Assembly: GCA_004802705.1 (NCBI GenBank)
Contig: SGPL01000304.1
Location: forward strand, 1-40,817
Reading direction: 5' to 3'
Length of the DNA: 40,817 nt
Source of the DNA: Bondarzewia mesenterica
Lineage: Eukaryota; Basidiomycota; Agaricomycetes; Russulales; Bondarzewiaceae
Positions 32,120 through 40,817 of the stretch are shown one piece after another. Both the position numbers and the translations under genes were made by a program. The notes beneath the pieces are model-generated. The model did not search any database. It had not been told where the DNA came from and saw nothing but the letters and a program-made list of their open reading frames with translations. Positions within the stretch are counted from its first letter, which is position 1. The number at the start of each line of letters is the position of its first letter.

Positions 32120-32327
32120 GATGAGGGAGACAAAAAAACGAGGCATGCGTGAGGATTCCATTGTTCCTCGAGCCTCCTCGTGGCCACAAAGTCAAAACTC
32201 TACCGGACATCGCCACACGCATAGCGCAAAAAGCACAATCAAAAAACAGAACAAAAGCGACCGATGGCGTAGAAAACAAGACCAACAACCGTATTGACAA
32301 GCGATAGGTATTAGGGCGACAGAGACC

Positions 32328-32354
32328 GACGACGGCGACGGCGACGGCGACGAG
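32328..32354. repeat. GACGGC simple repeat
   Basis: About four imperfect tandem copies of the hexamer GACGGC (or CGA/CGG triplets) in non-coding sequence. Confidence 0.7.
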
Positions 32355-33337
32355 CGCCAACCTTCTATTCATTGATCCGATAAGAAAGTTCATGTCAGCA
32401 TTTCATTCGTAGGAGTCACCGTCAGGCAAGAGTTGGACACGAACGCCGAACACAACGTTCATCGCCCATTCACTCGCAAAAGTTCATAGCTCCTTCTTTC
32501 TTGGAAAAAACCAAACTTGTCTTGTGCTTTCCGCCCGTCTTCCGCACTGTACAGACACTGTATAGTTGAGGTTGACACACTACTATCATCCTTCTCGATC
32601 AACTGTCCTCGCATCTGCCTTGTGCAACGAGCTGGATAGTTGGCAGCTCTAGTCAGCCGCTAACTCATCTGTATGCCTCTCACGCAAAGTCTGCTGTCTG
32701 TGAATTGCAGGTAGGTTTCGTCACCGAGCGCCAGCCCGATAGCGTGAGTACTTGAGTTGCCACAAACTGCTGAGCCTGCAGTTCATTTATGATCGCGTCG
32801 CGTGATCTATGCAGCTGGGAAACCCCAGCTCAAGGTGTATGCTCACAATCATCCCGCTGTTGACGCATATGATTCCTCACACATCGATGAAGATGTACGA
32901 CACCTGCACAACACGGTCTCTGGACGCCAACGTGGCTTCCATCCCAGCGCTCTTCGGCTCATGTTGGGCTCATGTGATGCAGCTCCTTTATCCGCCCACT
33001 GCTCCCGCGTCTCAGGTCTATGGACGAGTTCGCCGTATTGAGGCCTGGCTCAACGGAACATGTGTCTAGTATCCCGCCTCGTTGCCCTGCCAGTCTGCGA
33101 GCCCTGACTTTGCACACACACGTGCGCGCTTCGGCATAGACTAGACCCAACCTACCGACTCCGTCATCCCAAAAGAGACATTTGAGCTGATATTCGTCCA
33201 TCAAATGCGCTCTCTCCCCCCTCCTTCTGAATTTGTTTTTCGGTCTGCCCTCGCCGCCTTCTCTTAGACCACTCGACTGTGACGTCTTGCTGTCTTTGCC
33301 CCACCTTCTGGACCATTAGGAAGCGCGTCCGCGAACC

Positions 33338-33343
33338 TATAAA
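33338..33343 (+). promoter_or_regulatory. TATA box of the small secreted protein gene
   Basis: TATAAA on the plus strand 87 bp before the ATG at 33425, in a good position for a short leader. Confidence 0.6.
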
Positions 33344-33424
33344 TTCACGCGCATGGCACACTCGAAAGCCCCATCATATAGTCCTCAGTTGACTTGTTGA
33401 CTTATTCTACACTATTCAGGAATC

Positions 33425-34334
33425 ATGCAGCTCTTCTCCATCCTCGCCCTTGCCCTCTCCTTCTCTGGATCCGCTCTTGCCATCATTCAATGTGACGACA
33501 AGAAGACGCTTTCCCAGACCGTCATAGGTGAAAACAAGAACGTTGGCGTAGAGGTCGTTCAGTGCTCAAACGTCATCACGCCTGTCCTCGACGAACTCGC
33601 GGAGCGCGACGCTTTTGCATTCGAGAAACGCCAGACCGACGTATGCGGAGCTACCTGTACGTGCTATGTTTATCTGGCCCTCCGTCCTTTGTCTCCTTCA
33701 TCACTTGCGAGCGCGGAAAAATATGCACGGCTTGCTATCTCATTCTGTCGATACCCTGTCCCCAGAAATCTGACGAGCGCCCGTTTGTAACTTAGGCAAC
33801 ACCATATGTTTCACTCCAACTGGTGGAGGCCCTGATCCCAACGAGTGCCATGTGATCGCGGACGCTCTGCTATACGACAGCCAGAATATCGGTAAGCGCG
33901 TCTCCATACTGTACCAGTTGGGCGCGTATAATGACGAGCGCGGGTCGCATGATCTCCTGCAGGCGCACTCTTCACCATGGACCCCGCTGTGAGTTTCATT
34001 CTCTGTATCAGATGTTCCTTCCATCAGAACCCTCTATGCTCACTTAATCTCCCTTGCCTTTTTAAACAGCAAAACACATCGCTCATCGTCATGACGTATA
34101 GCAGCTGTGAGACCTTCATAGTAAACCAGGCCGGCATTCCCCTCCAATACTGCCGCACGGATTGGGTACGCAGGATTGCCGTGTTCCATAAAAGTCCCGC
34201 GCTCTAATTTATATTCCCCTTACTCCGGCCCTCAGTCGGCTCTCGTGGATTATATTGCCTTCAATTGCCAGTCTACTCAGAACGCGCACGGCGGCGACTG
34301 CGTTGCTGCTGACCAGAGGTGGTTCGTGCAGTGA
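33425..34334 (+). CDS. Small secreted cysteine-containing protein
   Basis: Five exons (33425-33656, 33796-33891, 33963-33988, 34070-34165, 34236-34334) give 182 residues with consistent phases; the third exon is 26 nt. The signal peptide MQLFSILALALSFSGSALA is followed by a propeptide ending in FEKRQTDVCG, a likely Kex2 cleavage site. The mature part begins CGATCNTICFTPTGGGPDP and continues with ECHVIADALLYDSQNIGALF, YSSCETFIVNQ, LQYCRTDW, YIAFNCQSTQNAHGGDC and ends DQRWFVQ. It has eight cysteines after the KR site. It resembles a family of secreted basidiomycete proteins of unknown function that I recall; it could act on the host, the substrate or the cell wall. Confidence 0.85.
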
Positions 34335-35012
34335 GTGTTCCACTTCTCCTGGCATATCTTCTCGCACACTCACGTCCCACAGGGTCCAACATTCCTGAAA
34401 GGGTTCATCATGGACTGCTCGGAATTCGAGTTGTGACGTCTCAATTCGAACTATTTCTAACTCTTATTTCTGGACGCTCTGCAGTTGCTTTGCATCGTCC
34501 TTGGACTTTTGAGCTGCTTTCGCTCACCTTACTGTGGCTTTTTGATGAATCTGATGGACGAAATAATGACATGTTCCCACGTTGTTCCCGCTACTTCAGC
34601 AGGGTCTTCGGTTTCGGATGGGGGTTTCTGTCAAGCAAGAATTCTTACCGACTCAACACACGGAACGGCTATCTTCTGTGGAGATTGCAACGGAGAGCGT
34701 TCAACGTTCCCCGGAGGTTCGCGCTTGCAATAAGCCTCAAATCTCGCCTCCCGGCTCTACTCAAATTGATTGCAGACAATCATTCATGGGTATGGTGATG
34801 ATAAATTGACGGAGACTAACGATGCATGATGATTGATTGAAGTACTACTCGACTTTTCAAAGTGGCAGAATATGTGCCCTCTTGACCAAAAGAAACTTGG
34901 GAAATGACCAAATACGTAGTTCGAAGATTCATATCAGCGGGCACTAGATATCCAATTGGGAGCTCGAACCAGAGGGGAAAAATCAGACCTCTCGTCTCAA
35001 CCTGGTAACACA
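34335..35012. other. Intergenic, no gene supported
   Basis: About 680 bp between the convergent small secreted protein and GH31 genes. An open frame ending at 34733 has a slightly coding look but no known motif. Confidence 0.4.
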
Positions 35013-39091
<4,079 letters not shown>

Positions 39092-39165
39092 GATGAAAAG
39101 GAACGTTAAACTAGCCGTTAGAATCGAAACGAACCTGGAAAGCAACATGGAATTGGACAGTAGAG

Positions 39166-39173
39166 TTTATATA
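39166..39173 (-). promoter_or_regulatory. TATA box of the GH31 gene
   Basis: TATATAAA on the minus strand. It lies 75 bp before the ATG chosen at 39091 but only 18 bp before the ATG at 39148, which argues for the downstream start. Confidence 0.55.
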
Positions 39174-39311
39174 GACTGGCATAACCGCGACAAACTTCGA
39201 AACAACGTCAAGCAGACACATGCCCCAATCCGCTGACCTCTCTATCACGTGTTCTGAAGCTTCCCATTATGGCCGCCCAGCGATGCGATGCCCCATTCAG
39301 TGACAGTACGG

Positions 39312-39340
39312 GGACTCGACGAGTCCATGGGACGAAGTCC
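39312..39340. other. Nested palindrome with hammerhead-like internal loop
   Basis: Four alternating blocks GGAC, GTCC, GGAC and GTCC sit at 39312, 39323, 39330 and 39337. They are separated by TCGACGA, ATG and GAA. The outer blocks can pair and the inner blocks can form a stem with the ATG loop. Confidence 0.6.
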
Positions 39341-39451
39341 GCTGAGTCGACGTTCGTTGAAGCTCAAGCCATTGAGAGTTGTGAAACTACTGTATGCAGC
39401 TCGCACAGCCGCGGAGATTCTTGATGGCTTACATAATTATACATAATTACC

Positions 39452-39482
39452 TTGCTTGCAAGGTCTCTCCCCCCCACAATTG
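39452..39482. repeat. Direct repeat, copy 1
   Basis: A 31-bp unit starting TTGCTTGCAAGGTCTCTC and ending CACAATTG. It differs from the copy at 39545 at two positions. With the preceding bases it forms a CCTTGC-TT-GCAAGG hairpin. Confidence 0.85.
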
Positions 39483-39544
39483 CGCAGTCGTGCATCGATC
39501 ATCAACCGGAAATTGCCGACGATATTTACATAACATCCGCCTCT

Positions 39545-39575
39545 TTGCTTGCAAGGTCTCTCTCCTCCACAATTG
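39545..39575. repeat. Direct repeat, copy 2
   Basis: The second copy of the 31-bp unit lies 93 bp downstream in the same orientation, 29 of 31 positions identical. Confidence 0.85.
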
Positions 39576-39979
39576 TGTGACAACTATTGGCTGACATCGG
39601 ACGCGCACTACACCGGACAAGCTTTATATCCATAACCATTCGCCAAAATCAAACTCACCTGTTTCGTCAAAAGGCCATTGAATCCCGCACTCGCCTCTGA
39701 CTACGAAACGGTGCTGCAGAAAGTATCTTCCCCTTGAAGGCGGCACCCGTAGACCGCACAAGCTTCCTGTCAAACAGGAATGTGAAGAGATTCAAAATTT
39801 GACATTTACTATTCTCGGTGAGCACACGACACATCGTCGACGGCATATAGCTATCCCTCACGCCTTTCATACCAGGCCTGTAAAGACGCTTCTGATAGCA
39901 ACGACGACGGTAAAGACATTGATACAATTAACCCACGTATGTCATCATTTTTACTGAACAACATATAGATACACAATAA

Positions 39980-40360
39980 TTGGGTGCAGATTACACTATT
40001 GCAGAATGGGCGGTAGAGACAGAGGAAGTCAGAGTTGAGTTGGAGAAGATAAAAGGCACACATCACGTCAACTTCTTACCAGCATATGACGTCGATGGCG
40101 ACATCATACATCCCAGCACTTACCGCACCATGCTTGCAGGTGCAACAGTCGCTTTGAGCCTGCAGATGATCCATTACAACATTGGAAACAAGATGCCTGA
40201 CGGTTCCACGAAACCTGCCAATTCTTTCGTGGTTGACATCGAAAAGATACGTGTTATTCCACCACCCGAAACCATCACGCCTAAGAAGCGTAAGCTAGTG
40301 CTCAAGGACACACCTTCCGATTCGTCACAGCCGTTCAAGAAACAATCCAAGACAATGTAA
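39980..40360 (+). CDS. Hypothetical protein, C-terminal exon (partial)
   Basis: An open frame of 126 codons ends at 40360. It does not begin with ATG (TTG at 39980), and acceptor-like AGs lie at its start, so it is probably the last exon of a longer gene. The sequence VRVELEKIKGTHHVNFLPAYDVDGDIIHPSTY, MLAGATVALSLQMIHYNIG and FVVDIEKIRVIPPPE recalls short proteins found in many copies in Agaricomycete genomes, sometimes near transposons; I know no function. The end carries a basic cluster PKKRKLVLKD that could be a nuclear localisation signal. Confidence 0.5.
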   Translation: MGADYTIAEWAVETEEVRVELEKIKGTHHVNFLPAYDVDGDIIHPSTYRTMLAGATVALSLQMIHYNIGNKMPDGSTKPANSFVVDIEKIRVIPPPETITPKKRKLVLKDTPSDSSQPFKKQSKTM

Positions 40361-40817
40361 CTGTTCGTATGCTTCACAATTTGTAACAACGTACTTCGAT
40401 CGTCACTAATTACTCAACTAGAAATATATTCCGGTTCCACGCTAGCGATTTGCATACTCAAGAAACGATTCGTATTTTCACACTCCCATCCAAGGAAAAT
40501 GAAAAGTACGTCAAGAGCATAACCGAAAATTAAATCCTCTCTGACCTCGATCCGCCACACGCCTCAGAATACGGTTGACGAGACGACCGAGGTTCGTTTT
40601 CCCGCGCGTCGTGCCAGTGGCACTTCAGCCCTAACATAGGGTTACATCCACTTATGACAAATGTCAATTATTTATTAGCCAATTCACACAATTTATATGT
40701 CATTGATGAGCTTCAGAGGAGAAGAGCTCATCTGAAGCACTCAAATATTATTTTGGTGAGGAGATTAGCCGTGGGAACACTGCTTTTTGAAGATCTAAAT
40801 TTACAGTTTCCTTTTTT
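40361..40817. other. Intergenic right end
   Basis: AT-rich sequence without an open frame. A small nested inverted repeat (GATGAGCT with AGCTCATC, and GCTTCAGA with TCTGAAGC) lies around 40703-40738. Confidence 0.5.

Larger units (their letters stand above)
31997..33424. other. Long intergenic region between AA9 and small secreted protein genes
   Basis: This 1.4-kb divergent promoter region holds TATA boxes for both neighbours and a short GACGGC-type repeat at 32328-32354. No frame is convincing. Its length is unusual for this gene-dense window and fits regulated genes with upstream control sites. Confidence 0.5.
39149..39979. other. GH31 upstream region and 5' side of the hypothetical gene
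   Basis: About 830 bp with no confident gene. It contains the GH31 TATA box, a structured palindromic segment (39312-39340) and a pair of direct repeats (39452 and 39545), each listed separately. From about 39725 to 39810 a plus-strand frame (GGTRRPHKLPVKQECEEIQ) looks weakly coding and may be an earlier exon of the gene at 39980. Confidence 0.4.

Noticed and set aside
39278..39345. A complete hammerhead ribozyme
   Set aside because: The C3-U4 core positions do not match, and the possible stem III pairing (CAGCG with CGCTG) leaves eight unpaired bases before stem I, which the fold does not allow.

Overview
The window is nuclear DNA of a filamentous basidiomycete, most likely an Agaricomycete. 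Genes are dense and carry many short introns (mostly 48-65 bp, GT-AG, frequent CTNAC branch sites). The proteins include fungal families such as an AA9 lytic polysaccharide monooxygenase, a secreted GMC oxidoreductase, a GH31 glucosidase, a Zn2Cys6 regulator and an Ato/GPR1 transporter. I cannot name the species. Gene models below were built by hand from splice sites and checked for reading phase. They rest on family knowledge held in memory; no search was run.

Layout. 1-1065: a small TIR-bounded, coding-free insertion (196-887) next to a dispersed repeat. 1066-3612: an APH/AIM9-like kinase-fold gene, then the severed C-terminal half of a metallophosphoesterase. 4471-4567: a foldback repeat. 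4660-6982: a divergent pair, NAT9-type acetyltransferase (-) and acetate transporter family gene (+). 8432: intron-containing tRNA-Met. 8738-14063: a divergent pair, the Hsp70-like ribosome-associated chaperone Ssz1 (-) and ubiquitin C-terminal hydrolase Ubp14/USP5 (+). 14556-20011: a divergent pair, histone chaperone NAP1 (-) and a CDCA7-type zinc-finger protein (+). 20711: tRNA-Gly. 21049-24922: a Ctp1/CtIP/Sae2 DNA-end-resection factor (-) and a multi-pass membrane protein (+). The right 15 kb is rich in plant-cell-wall and secretion genes: GMC oxidoreductase (25538-27947), Zn2Cys6 factor (28887-30456), AA9 LPMO (30849-31996), cysteine-rich small secreted protein (33425-34334) and GH31 alpha-glucosidase (35013-39091). 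A partial hypothetical gene follows.

How the genes relate. The left two thirds are housekeeping genes arranged as head-to-head pairs with 0.2-0.3 kb shared promoters. The right third puts an oxidative enzyme pair (GMC flavoenzyme and copper LPMO), a hydrolase, a secreted protein and a transcription factor side by side. This suggests a small lignocellulose-degradation neighbourhood, though co-regulation is only inferred.

Sequence quality. Nine +1 frame offsets occur in otherwise intact conserved genes, most inside homopolymer runs, and one ambiguous base lies at 2193. Every offset has the same sign, so these look like uncorrected sequencing insertions and not real gene decay. Affected genes are annotated as CDS with the offset stated.
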